From Ashinkailepas kermadecensis (lineage: Eukaryota > Arthropoda > Thecostraca > Neolepadidae), in assembly GCA_034440615.1 (NCBI GenBank), contig JAOTOM010005133.1, forward strand, positions 72,501 to 136,500: 64,000 bases of DNA, read 5' to 3'. The translations under genes and the position numbers were made by a program. The notes beneath the pieces are model-generated. The model worked only from the letters and a program-made list of their open reading frames with translations. It was not told the DNA's origin and ran no database searches. Shown here one piece after another: positions 45,195 to 57,034 of the stretch (the stretch's first letter is position 1; every line of letters begins with the position of its first letter).

Positions 45195-46152
45195 ACGACT
45201 TCGGACGGACTTTGACATAGTCACGGCCACGACACCGTCACGACTTTGGGCAGACTTTGACACAGTCACGACCAGAACACCGTTACGACTTTTGGTGATC
45301 ATTGGCACAGTCATGACCACGACACCATCACGGCTTTGGGTGATCATTGACACAGTCACGACCAGAACACCGTTACGACTTTTGGTGATCATTGGCACAG
45401 TCATGACCACGACACCATCACGGCTTTGGGTGATCATTGACACAGTCACGACCAGAACACCGTTACGACTTTTGGTGATCATTGGCACAGTCATGACCAC
45501 GACACCATCACGGCTTTGGGTGATCATTGACACAGTCACGACCAGAACACCGTTACGACTTTTGGTGATCATTGGCACAGTCATGACCACGACACCATCA
45601 CGGCTTTGGGTGATCATTGGCACAGTCATGACCACGACACCATCACGGCTTTGGGTGATCATTGACACAGTCACGACCAGAACACCGTTACGACTTTTGG
45701 TGATCATTGGCACAGTCATGACCACGACACCATCACGGCTTTGGGTGATCATTGGCACAGTCATGACCATGACACCATCACGGCTTTGGGTGATCATTGA
45801 CACAGTCACGACCAGAACACCGTTACGTCTTTTGGTGATCATTGGCACAGTCATGACCACGACACCATTACGGCTTTGGGTGATCATTGGCACAGTCATG
45901 ACCACGACACCATCACGGCTTTTGGTGATCATTGACACAGTCACGACCAGAACACCGTTACGACTTTTGATGATCATTGGCACAGTCATGACCACGACAC
46001 CATCACGGCTTTGGGTGATCATTGACACAGTCACGACCAGAACACCGTTACGACTTTTGGTGATCATTGGCACAGTCATGACCACGACACCATCACGGCT
46101 TTGGGTGATCATTGGCACAGTCATGACCACGACACCATCACGGCTTTGGGTC
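45195..46152. repeat. 45-bp minisatellite with 90-bp higher-order unit
   Basis: Two 45-bp monomers alternate: TTGACACAGTCACGACCAGA with CACCGTTACGACTTTTGGTG, and TTGGCACAGTCATGACCACG with CACCATCACGGCTTTGGGTG, each followed by ATCA. There are about 21 monomers. The 45-bp period leaves both strands open for over 360 codons, but both translations are pure 15-residue repeats. No gene is supported. Confidence 0.95.
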
Positions 46153-46999
46153 TTTGACCTCGTCAAGAAGACGGCGAATATGTTCCAGGGCCTAGTCTGC
46201 TCTATCTATTTTTGGGCGATGCTACGAGGGAAAACGCTGCGAGGAAATATTACGTCGTTCAGGAAGTGCGGGTATTTGCGCGAATGAATTAATTAGGTAT
46301 GGGGCAGTGTGTAATCTGGCGGACAACTACTGCCTTACGCAATGTATGAGGCCGTGGCGGACCTCCTATTACAGCGGCCATCCTATTGCGGAATGGCGCC
46401 AATAAGCCGATAGCATTTGCGTTGTAGAACTGTGCAATCGTTTAACTTAATTATTACTCGTAGACATACGTTGTTTTCCCATCCTCTCAAAATTGACACG
46501 AGTGACTACTTAGTGACGTGCGAATGAGACTTTGACTTATCCAGCAATTAAAAAGTACTGTACACTCTTTTAATGCACATATTGTGACGCACAATGTTGT
46601 AATCCATACGGCAATTATTACATACACTGAAATATTACGTGATAGTAAATAAATAACCATAATCGCTCTGATTTATTCCGATTTGTGTACGATGCACAGC
46701 CCCGAGTCGGACACTCCAAAGCGGTTTGGCGTGCATTGTCTGACTGGCCTGGCCGTTCTCTCGTGCTCAGTGTATTGACCTCAGGTGAGCCCGGCCGCCG
46801 GATGCCGCACACCACGTGACAACGGCCATTTCAGTCGACCGTGGCACCAGGCGGTGGTAATTGAATCTGTCGGTGCGTCGAGCCACCGAGCCACGTGGCG
46901 GCCACCGAGCGGCTCCTTGGGCTGTGGTCGCAGTTGTGTCCGATCGTGCCATCGAGGCCAGTTATACGGCGCCATATCCCGACCGGACCTGCTCCCCCG
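46153..46999. other. Intronic DNA, GC-rich patch at the end
   Basis: Nothing recognised. A GC-rich block at 46780-46999 continues, after the hAT-like insertion, at 49994-50060; both strands have open frames but no family is recognised. Confidence 0.45.
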
Positions 47000-49993
47000 A
47001 CTGGCCCCAGTGGCGTACCTAGCATTGGCGATAGGGGGTGGGGGCAAATGGATTCGGAGGGGGCCACGTACCCCATATATATAAAAGATTAAAGGTCAAA
47101 GGATTTCGACTACTATTTTTTGAATGGGGGCCATTTATATTTGTTTTTAATAAAATATTTAGTGACAAACGTAATTGTCCTGTGAAGGGGGTTCAATCTA
47201 CAAGCATCGTTTCTGAGTCACCGGATTTCAACCCTAACTCCCTCATCCTTTTCGGAGGTGTTTCTTTTGGTATCCCTTGATAAGTGACCTCACACTTCTG
47301 AAATTACGCCTGTGCAAATTAATGAAAAATGTAAAATTTTCCAAAGTGCAGGCATTGCAGTTAATAACGCCCGGTCGCCAAAACGCCAAAGTTCGTGCAC
47401 GTGTACACCCACCTTGCGCATTCGGTGCATTCCCCACACTTCGTGGGATTTTCCGGTTTATGCTAGGCCTCCTACGTTTTGCTAATTGCTATCACATGAT
47501 AGTCTTGTGTCATATTTAACGTGTGGAATGTTTCGTATGAGGGGTTCGCCGGGAACATTCGATTAATTCAATTCTATGATTAGTTATTTTCTTCCCAACA
47601 TTTTTGGTGGTCAGGAAATCCGGATACCCGCTGAGTTTTGATGCACCTCATCTTTGCCGTTAAATACGCTCCCAGATTGGCTACCGAACGAAACCTAGCT
47701 AGGTGTTACTTTTTGGATTCCTTGCGTTTTACTTCGTCTACGGATGTATTTTATGGCTCCAGCCAATTTTTGTTAGAGCCCGGCAAATGTTTGAGACCCC
47801 GACTCTTTTTCGAGTTGTGTTGCTTTTTGTGCACCGACGATATGTGAGGTACCGACGCGTTTTCCAACACCCGATGAGTTTATTTAGTGCCAAGTCTTTT
47901 TGTTCACTTTTTAGGACAATGTCACTTTTTTAGAGACCCTGCCGATCTTCGTGGCCCCCATGCGGTTTCATGGCCCCAGTGTGTTTTGAGGGCCTCGGTT
48001 GTGCTTTCTTTGAGCTACCCGGTGTATTTATTTAGAGCTGCAACGCATATGTTAAGGCCCCACCGCTTTTTGCGAGACTAGGTACGCTACGGAGGGCCCG
48101 GCGAATTTTAGACCTCCCGTTGTGCTCTTAGGGTCCTGCTGTGTTAATTTGGGGCTCCCTACGCACATTTGTGGGATCCCACGATGACTTTGGTGGTTCC
48201 GGTATAATTTATCGTGGTCCAGGCGCGACTTTTTGGGCCCAGGTGCGGAATTCTGGGGAGATCCGACGTCAGTATTCTGGGCTTGACGCATTTTTGGTGA
48301 CATCTTCTGAGTTTTTATAGTCCGAGTCTCAGCCTGATTTTTCTGGTCCTCGGTACCATATGTTTTGTCTCCCGTCGCGATTTTTCGAGCTCCGACACGT
48401 TTTTTTCGGGGCCGTACGCGATTTTTGAACGCATCTGCTCGTATGTTTGGTGCTCCGGAGAGATTTTCCTTGCTCGGATGTATATTTTTAGGAATTCTTC
48501 TTTATTTTGGGGTGCTCCGTCTTGATTTATGTCGGGTCTCGGTGCGATTTTGGGGGGCCAAGCTGTGCTTATTTGGGGCCATCGGCGCCATTTTTTGGAA
48601 GCACTGATGGGAATCTGTGATGCCCTGATCATAATTTTTGGGACTACTGACGGGAATCTTGGTTTCCAAGCGTGATATTTGGGGGGCTCTGCGCGAGTTC
48701 GCTGGGCGCGTTGTACTTAGCTGATCCCCAGCGCGATTTTTGCGGGCCCCAGTACAAATATTCGAGCCCGGTACTAGTTTTTTGTTGCCCGTTGACCTTA
48801 CTTCGAGCGCAAACGCGAATGTATAGAGCCCCAGAGCGATTATGAGGACACCGGTGCGATTTGTGGCAGCCCATCCGTTCACGAGGGAGGATAGGGGGCA
48901 TTTTCCTCTTTGGTATGTCACTGCGGCTGCTCAACAAGTTTTTTTTTCAGCCGAAGTCATCCTTCAGAATAGAAAGGTCCTTCGGAGAACTTTCTTTCGG
49001 GATATTTTTTGGGGCCCCGAAATATTTTTTTCGGTGCCCCAACACGTTTATTTTCGACGCATTTTTGGGGGTCTTTGACGCAACTTTTGTGACCGTAGAG
49101 TGACATTCCGTGTCGGCATTGTTTTTTTGGGAAAGCCAGCTGCGATTCGTGGGGATCCATCGCGACGTTTTGCGCGTCGCGAAGTGTGACCCAGTGTGAC
49201 TTTTAACTTTTCAGTGTGTGACTTTGTCCCCCCCCCCCCCCAGTGTGACTTTTAAGAGTAGGACGCGACTTTTTTGTGTCTAAGTGCGATTTTTTTAGGC
49301 CCGGTTGTCATTTCATGTGATCCTCAGCGCGAGCTTTAGTGGCCTCGAAACGTTTTTGTGGGCTTTTGGAGCGATTATTGGGCGCCAGAGTGTTTTTTCC
49401 TGTCCGGACTGTTTTATCGTTTCCCCGGCTTCATTTTTTTAGTGGTCCCGAAGGGGCCTCTGGTGTCTCGGTCCGACTTGTGGAGGCCCTAGCGTAATTC
49501 CCAGGGACCTAGGCTCGTCTTTTTGGTACCCCCAGGATCAACATGATTTTCAGTGGCCCCTGCCCTACCTTTTGAATCCCCCAATTGATTTTCAAGAACC
49601 CCGGCACGATTTTTTTTGTGCACCTTGCGTGATTTTCAGAGGCCTCTGTTCATCTTTTTTGGAGCCATAGTGCGATTTTCAGGGGCCCGGCCTTATCTGT
49701 TTGGCCCCCAGCGTGATTTCCAGGGATCTCGGAGAAACATCTTGGGCCCCAGTGTGATTTCCAGAGATCCCAGCCCGATCTTTTGAAGCCCCAGCGTGAT
49801 TTTTTTTTGGGGGCCCCGTCGCGACTTTTCGAAGTCCCGGCGAGATTATTTGGGGGCCCCAGCTGGATTTCTATGGAGCCTGGAGCAATATTTCCGAACC
49901 ACAGCGCGATTCTTGGGCCCCCAACCTCTCAGGGGTCAACTTGACCCAATTCCCCAACCCCCACCCCACCTTCGGTACGCCACTGACTGGCCC
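47000..49993. mobile_element. 2,978-bp hAT-like non-autonomous element with 8-bp duplication
   Basis: The element runs 47008-49985. Its termini are CAGTGGCGTACC (47008-47019) and GGTACGCCACTG (49974-49985), perfect 12-bp inverted repeats. The 8-bp duplication ACTGGCCC flanks it exactly (47000-47007 and 49986-49993), which is the target-site size of the hAT superfamily. There is no transposase frame. From about 47640 to 49950 the interior is a very degenerate array of units such as GCGATTTTCAGGGGCCCC with runs of T and GGGGCCCC. Superfamily assignment rests only on duplication length and termini. Confidence 0.88.
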
Positions 49994-50059
49994 TGCCCTC
50001 GCCAGAGGCAGGTCGGCAGCGACGGCCCACACCGCTGTTAATAAGGCCCTGGTCAATAA

Positions 50060-51300
50060 CAATGCATAAACTGAGACCGGAAGGAGAGAGGGACAGTTAT
50101 ATGGTGGGGTCCATCAGATCTAAGTTCATAAGAGCTACGTGCAGAAGATCTACATGCAGAAGATCTACGTGCAGAAGTTCTACGTGCAGAAGATCTACGT
50201 TCATAAGTTCTGCGTTCATTTTGCGTGTAACAGATCTATGTGCATAAGATCTACGACCATGAGACCTACGTCCATAATATAAATGTTCATGAGATCCACG
50301 TGTAAGATATCTACAAAAACAGCGGGGTGTGCAGAATATTTACAAAAACTGGAGGGTGTGCAGGATATCTGCAAAAGTACTATGATGTGCATAAGATCTA
50401 CGTGCACAATATGTATGCACCGAAGGTCTACGTTCATAAGATCTACCTGTAGAAGATCTGTAAAAAGCGGGAACTGTGCATGAGATCAATAAAAACACTG
50501 GTATGTATATAAGATCTATAATAACACTGGGATGTGTATATTGTATAAGTTCACTAGATGTACATTCATAATATCTGCAAAGCGGCAAGGTGTGCATAAG
50601 ATCTACAAAAGAGGGTGGTTATGCAGAAGATGTACAAAATGCAGGGATGTGCATGGGATCTACGTTCATGAGCTATACGTTCATAAGATCTAGGTATGGA
50701 CGTTCTAGATGCCGAAGAACTACAAAAACGTTGGGATGTGCAGAAGATGTGCAAAAACTGGAGGGTCTGCAAGATATCTGCAAAAGCACTGTGATGAGCA
50801 TTAAACCTACTGTCATAGGATCTGTGTAAAGAAGGCCTACGTTCATAAAGTATATGTGAAGAATATCTACAAAGAAACGAGAAGTATGCAGGAGATCTAC
50901 AGAAACACCGAAATGCGCATCAGATGTATGTTCATGAGGTCTACGTGCAGAAGATCTGCAAAAACAGCTGGGTCTGCAGAAGATCTACAAAAAGCAAGGA
51001 GTGTGTATATCTAGAAAAAGCGCTGGGAGGTGCATAAGATCTACACAAGCGCTAGGATCGTACACGCGTATGTGGATAGTATAAGTATACGTGGAGAACA
51101 TCTACAAAGAAACGAGAAGTATGCAGGAGATATACAGAAACACTGGGATGTGCATCAGATGTACGTTCATGAAGTCTACGTGCAGAAGATCTGTAAAAAC
51201 AGCTGGGTCTGCAGAATATCTACAAAAAGCAAGGAGTGTGTATATCTAGAAAAAGCGCTGGGAGGTGCATAAGATCTACACAAGCGCTAGAATGTGCATT
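50060..51300. repeat. Degenerate AAGATCTAC-type tandem array
   Basis: About 1.2 kb of mixed units around GTGCATAAGATCTACAAAAA, GTGCAGAAGATCTACGTTCA and CACTGGGATGTGCAT, with a period of about 20 at the left end and 40-50 further on. A block of about 190 bp (about 50855-51045) is duplicated at about 51090-51290. Confidence 0.8.
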
Positions 51301-51489
51301 CGATCCATTTCTCCGTTTCAGGCGTGTTTTACGTCTGTTGTTGGCACAGCACGTTTGACTTAAGTGCTGTGCAACAAATAGAAATTGATGATGTCAGTAC
51401 AGTTAAGATCTTGTCTGAACCATTCTCTTCTATTTTTGTGTATTAATGCGATTGTTATGTGTGTGCAAAACTGTATTGCATATTGTAGG

Positions 51490-51960
51490 AAGCAGTAGTG
51501 GCGGATCCAGGGAACCTTGGGGCCATGATCTCCCTGGGCCCAAAGAGGCCATTCAAAACGTTGCGTTTGACATAGGCCGTGAAGAAGCACACAATGAATT
51601 CGTCGCTCCAGGGGGCATTCGGGTAACTGGAGAGACGTCCAGTGCCGACGATTGAAGGGCCCCTGGACCGACTAAAGGGGTCCGGGCTGATAGAGATGTT
51701 CCCGGACCGATGAAAAGGGTCCCCGGGTTGACAGAGAGTTACCACGGGCAGACGCTGAGGGCTGTGGGCCGGGCCAACGTGAAAGGCCTCTAGGCCGACG
51801 GAGGGGGCCCCGGATCGTTGGAAGGGTCCCCGGGTTGACAGCGATGGCCCGACCAGTAAAGTGGGACCCTGAGCCAGCGAAGAGGGCCGACGGAGATGAT
51901 CACTGAGCTGACGGAGGTCACTAGCGGGCATAGAGGATTCTGGTATTTGACAGCCCGTGT
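51490..51960 (-). repeat. Degenerate GGGCCC-CGTCGGCC array, inverted
   Basis: Units like GGACCGATGAAAAGGGTCCC are the reverse complement of the style found at 53000-53700. The left edge GTGGCGGATCCAGGG (51495) resembles a small transposon end and loosely mirrors CCCTTGGCTACGACAC at 53741. The whole 51490-53760 stretch may therefore be one element with inverted array ends. Confidence 0.55.
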
Positions 51961-52379
51961 AAGGTTGCCCCATTGAACAACACTTCGGAACCGATGACAG
52001 GAGTTTGGCATCGACTAGCTCGGCGACCTCAGCACACCCAACAAAACTCTGCCACCATGCGGTTCGCTGTTGAACTGTGAGAGTCCCAACCAAATTAGGG
52101 CGAAATACTTGGAAGGTTTCTAGAGATATCACGTAAAGCCTTCTGCACCAGCTGCATTTTCGCCCTCTCGGGTGGAAAGTTTTATTGGAAAGGAAACAGC
52201 TCCAAATCGCTAATGACGTAGCGTTGTGTCATTGGTTGCCAAATGCAGTGCCTCGAACATACCTGTGAAGCGTTCATATGGTTGGAGCAGTCCTGCACAC
52301 TCCCCACCTTTTGTAAACCTTGACTCTCAGAGATGCTCTTCATCATTCAGGGCCCTCTCATGCTTTTAGGGGCCCATCA
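51961..52379. other. No recognised feature
   Basis: Unique-looking intronic sequence. Confidence 0.4.
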
Positions 52380-53760
52380 CAGTCATCAATAGCCATGTCT
52401 AGCTCTCAAATTGGGGGTACTTCGGCTCTGAGATGGACCCTCACTAGTCCTCTTCAGCTCTTAGGGGACTAGTGCATTCCTCTTGGGCCCTTTCAAACCC
52501 CAAAAGGATTCCAGCCCTCTCTGTCCTTCAGGCGCCCTCTGTATTCCTCAGTTGTCAGGAGCCCATTCCAGCTGAGTCTGCTCTTTCCAAAGGACATGGG
52601 TATTCCAACTTTCGGGCAAGCACTCTCTTGTCTTCACGGCCCTTGTGAGCCCTCATGGTGGACGTCTTCGGAGCTTTCCCACACAAGCTGCAAGAAAGTT
52701 TTATTTTTCTTCGGTTATATCACTGCCCTTCAGAGCGGTCGCCTGGAGGGTCCCATCGGACCCACCAAGGGGTCCCTTCACCCCTTGGAATCGCTACAGC
52801 TTTTTAACAGCTCGGGGCCCTCCATAGGCATAAATGCCCTCCACGAGCCACCGGAAGCCCTCCGCTTCGACCAGGATGGCTTCCGTAGCTCGGGGGCCTC
52901 TTTATCAGCCTGAGGCCAGCCGTCAGCTCTGAGCCACTCTCCATCAGCGTGAGCCAGAACCAACCCAGTGTCTGCACGTCCGGCCTGGGATCCCCATCCG
53001 TTGGCTCAGGGAACCTCTTTAACGGATCAGGACACTCTCCGTCCGGCCGGAGTCTCTTCTTTCAAACGCTTGGGCCTCCTCTATCACGCAAGGGTCCCCC
53101 TTGATCCCCTCCGTCCGTCCAAGAACCGTTCATACCATCCCTGGGCCCTCTCTGACGGCCGGGTTCGCTCGCAGCTAGGGATCCTCTCCGTCGGCACAGG
53201 GGCCCTCCTTAACGACCAAGGGCCTCCTCTGTCAAGCCGGAAGCCCTCTTTTAACAGATTGAGGCCCCTCCATCAGGCCAGTGGCCACCGCATAGGCTGG
53301 ATCCCACCCGTCGGCCAAATGACCACTTTCTGACTGTCCGAGGTCCTCTCCGGCAATAAGGGCCCGCTCAGTCGTCTCTGGCTCCCTCTTGGACGACCCA
53401 GGGCCTTTTCCCGTAAGCCGCAGACACATTTTCAAACGCTTGGGCTATCTCCATCAAGGACCCTTTCTTCGGCTTGGGCCCCGCCGTTAGCGCAGGGACC
53501 CTTCCAGCGATCTGGGGCCCCCTCCGTCAATCTAGAAGCCCATCACGTTTGCCCATCCAAGGTACTTCAATATCTTCCCAAGGGCATTCTCCTTTTGCTC
53601 GGGGTCCACTTCATGGACCGGGACCCTTTTCGTCGGCCCAGAATCCCTATCTTCCGTTCAGGAGTCCACCACGTCCGCCCAGGGGGCCCTTGAGGGTCAC
53701 CTTCGACCCTCCAGGGGGCGGCTGCCACCTTCGCCTCCCCTTGGCTACGACACCGGCACA
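52380..53760 (+). repeat. Large dispersed repeat, copy B (unexpanded)
   Basis: Collinear with the flanks of copy A (23090-23565 and 25480-26435). At the point where copy A carries 27 units of the 36-bp repeat, copy B has only GCTCGGGGCCCTCCATAGGC-like sequence (about 52810-52860), about one decayed unit. The shared flanks show that the array expanded after the two copies separated, or contracted here. Confidence 0.85.
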
Positions 53761-53937
53761 CACCAGGATACAACAAGCTATCGTCATACAGGGGCGGATC
53801 TAAGAATTTGCATTGGGGCACATTTTCTCGGAGGGGCGCCTTCGGCGGAAAATTTTGTTGAGCGTGGGAGAAGGGTGTGTACTCGAGCATACTGAAGGGC
53901 GGCTTTTCGTCTCGAATTTACGCCTTTTCTTCTGAAT
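53761..53937. other. Short unannotated stretch
   Basis: CAGGGGCGGATCTAAGAATT at 53790 resembles a small DNA-transposon terminus. CTAGCGTCCGCTCCT at 59276 is a possible but unproven partner. Confidence 0.35.
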
Positions 53938-54140
53938 AGAAGCTGTAGGGCGGCGAGGTCGGGGGCGGGGTCGGTGTGGCGGAGGGGGGATGGATGGGGG
54001 GAGGGGTTGGAAGGGTGGTGGGGTGGTAGGGGTGTGGGTTTGAAGGGGGGGGAAGTGGGAGGGGATCATAGGGGTTGTCAGTCTTGTCTTGGTAGGGGAA
54101 AGGGGGAGGGGGTAATAGGTATTTGAGGGGGATTGGATAT
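53938..54140 (+). repeat. G-rich low-complexity tract
   Basis: About 200 bases dominated by GGGG runs (for example GGGGGCGGGG, GGGGGGAGGGG, GGTGGGGTGG). On the + strand, which is the Epac sense strand, it has many consecutive runs able to form G-quadruplexes. Confidence 0.85.
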
Positions 54141-55994
54141 TAGGAATGGTAGGGGAGTGGTTCGGTCTTTGTCTAGCTGGTTTGTCTGAGTAGCAGTCGT
54201 CTTGGAGTCTTGTGTGGTCGTCTTGGAGTAGTTCGCGTCGCTGTCGGAGGCGTTTGTGTTATTGGGGTCTTGTGTGGGGTAGTGTTATTGGTCTTGCTCC
54301 ACTGCGGTGCGCCCTTGACGTCGAAGCGACCTTGAGACAGTTTCCGCGCGGCCGCCGGCCGGCGGCCACGCTCGCCACGCTCACGGGCGCCGGGCGGGCT
54401 CCCCGGCCCGCGCCGATCCCGCTTCCGGCGTCCCGCCGGCTTCCAGCCGGTGCGGCCCACAGCGAGCGGTGACCCTCGAGTCCACGCTGTAGTTTGTGCT
54501 GTCATCATGTGTCATATCATCATGTCTTCGTATAGTCATCTTGTCGACGCCCCGTAACTCGTTATCCTAATACAAATTTATATATAGCGAGGTCAAGTCT
54601 TCTCACTTCAACACTTCCATTCGTGAGTGAACCTGGCTTGGTCGTGGCGCCAGGGATAGAGGATCCGCATGGTTGGAGAGACCTAGGAGGGGGGGGGGTC
54701 AAAAGAGTAATGGACGGACATTGGAATTGGAAATGCGTCCGTCACCGGCCCTCGTCCAGCTTCGGGGCCCTCTTAAGTGTTAAAGTCCCCGCTTGTTTTC
54801 CTCCATGTCATCCACCTGCATGCTCCCACGGGTCACCGGACTGGCAAATTGAGGGCCTAGGTAATTATCTGGGGTCAAATTTTGGCAACAAGGGTTTCTG
54901 ACAGCTAGATGCGTCACATCGGGCCCCAAACTGCCCCCACTGGTCCTTAAGTACCCTTAGCTAGGTCATGCACACTCACATGCATTCCCTTTAATTCCGA
55001 ACGTTCGCTCCATTTGTGACAAATGTAAATGTTTGGCCCCAGATTTTCCCTTCCAGTGGTATGTGCACATTCAGCAAGTCTTACTTTCTCTGACCGTTGC
55101 TTAGGGCTTTCTAGCCCAAAGTTAAATGTTAATTACCCGTGCTTAGGTCCACAACGGTGACCGGCTGACGCAACACTGTTGGTTGGGATGATGTACTATT
55201 TACTCTACTGCCTTCAAGGCTCGATGACACTGGGCTGCGACATTCCGTTAGTTTCTGATGGTCTTATGCTGGGCTTGAGTAATAATGGCCGACATACCTA
55301 CACTTTAAATGAGTCAACGCCTTGCCAGGACTTGCATGCTCTAACTTGCGATCGGCGGGCACCCCCACAGACGGTCCTGGGCCACAAATCGGTCGGGATG
55401 GCCCCCTATCGTCTTTCTAACCTATCCTGCCCGGGGTCATGGTCGGGAGACCCTCAAATCCCCTGCCTGTCCTATCCTTGGGGGCTTACGGAACGCCAAA
55501 ATTCATCTCCCCTGTCTGTGCCGTAATCGAGAGGCCCAGGCCTACTGGAATAGCTGATACGGGGAAGGAATACCGACCTGGCCGTGTTTGGCTGTTACCT
55601 AAGCTGTGCGCACAGATTCATCCCGACCCAAAATTGGGTGCCGCTGCCTGCGAGCTTACCCATGGACCCCGTCGGGTCTGACCACCCTCGGGATGCCCTT
55701 CCGCGCTTTGTGATCACCAGGCCGGAGGGTTTTGCGGCCTAGAATTTCTCAAGTGAACCAGCTGCCTTGTGAATTATCCAGTCTTTTCGGCACGCTTTCC
55801 CAGGGGTTCAACCAACAGTGTTTCGTCATTCCCGTCTTCTCAGCCACCTCCCTCCTCCGAAGAAAAGGGGGGGTCCTCCCTCGTTTGGCAATTGAATTTA
55901 CCCCCCGGGGAAGGGCGGTTCCCCCCCCCCCTCATCCTAATTCCCTTTTTCCTTCCCTACCCTTGTCAGGTTTCTCCTCTTCCCTCCTTCCTTT

Positions 55995-56029
<35 letters not shown>

Positions 56030-56886
56030 ATTAATGGTTCGTTCCTCAACTACATCAACTTAAGTATTGTGGACCTCCGAACGTTCACCAGGCCCGCAGC
56101 ATTCAAGGGTAATACATGCACTGGCAAGTACAGAGCCTGAGGGCGAATTTCCAGCGATTTCACGGTAACGTTATTTCCCATCGTGACTGCTTTGCGATAT
56201 CTCATGGACATTTGAAGTGGTGAGGAGTTCTCATAGCCATACATATGGTGCAAAAATGTCTGCCGCGAATGTACGACTTATTCATCTGGTAGCAGCACTT
56301 AAAGGGAGGTGCCACGTCTCGGACCAAGCTAGGTCGACCAGGGTCAGCAACACTACAAGGTCAACTTTCAACTTTGTGTTCCCTTTAGCAACCGTTAATG
56401 TGCTGAGGGGCTCTGTGTCACCGTGACGCAATGCAATTGACAAAAGGGCGATACAAGGGAGCGTGGACGACCTTGTGTCGGGTCACAGGATTTGTTTGTT
56501 GTCATAGTTTGCTACTTGCTCGCTTAAAAGTCTCCGGCATATCTCGGCGTGACATAAAAACGCACACAACGGACCACAGGATCCTCTATAATTAACTTGA
56601 GTCCCAAGTCCATTCATTCCTTTCTAAGTCAAATGTTATCCCCGGTTCCATATATAATCAGCTCCATGGGTTCAGTGCTCTGTACTATTACCCCGTACCA
56701 TTTAAAGCAGGAGGAAGTCTCGTATACACGTGGTGCTATGGTTTAGTGACCCAGTGCCCGGGAAGAATTTACGAGTTTACCCTCAGCTAGCGGTTTCTTC
56801 CGCATCACTTTCCAAGGTCAAGGACCCTCGACTCGGCGCCTTCGACCGGGCGACATGTTGATTTGGGAACAGGTGTTTGGCGTGTG
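54141..56886. other. No recognised gene; GC-rich then mixed sequence
   Basis: A GC-rich block at 54290-54480 and a TATATATAGCGAGG motif near 54580 could belong to a decayed LTR, but no partner LTR or duplication was found. A run of T then about 20 A lies at 55995-56028. Nothing else is supported. Confidence 0.35.

Positions 56887-57034
<148 letters not shown>

Noticed and set aside
45072..46287. 364- and 381-codon open frames on opposite strands
   Set aside because: Both are translations of the 45/90-bp array; no domain, no intron signals, no family match.
54180..54660. LTR with TATA-like TATATATAGC and a TGGCGCCAGGGA primer-site-like motif
   Set aside because: No second LTR, no TG...CA boundaries and no target duplication could be found.
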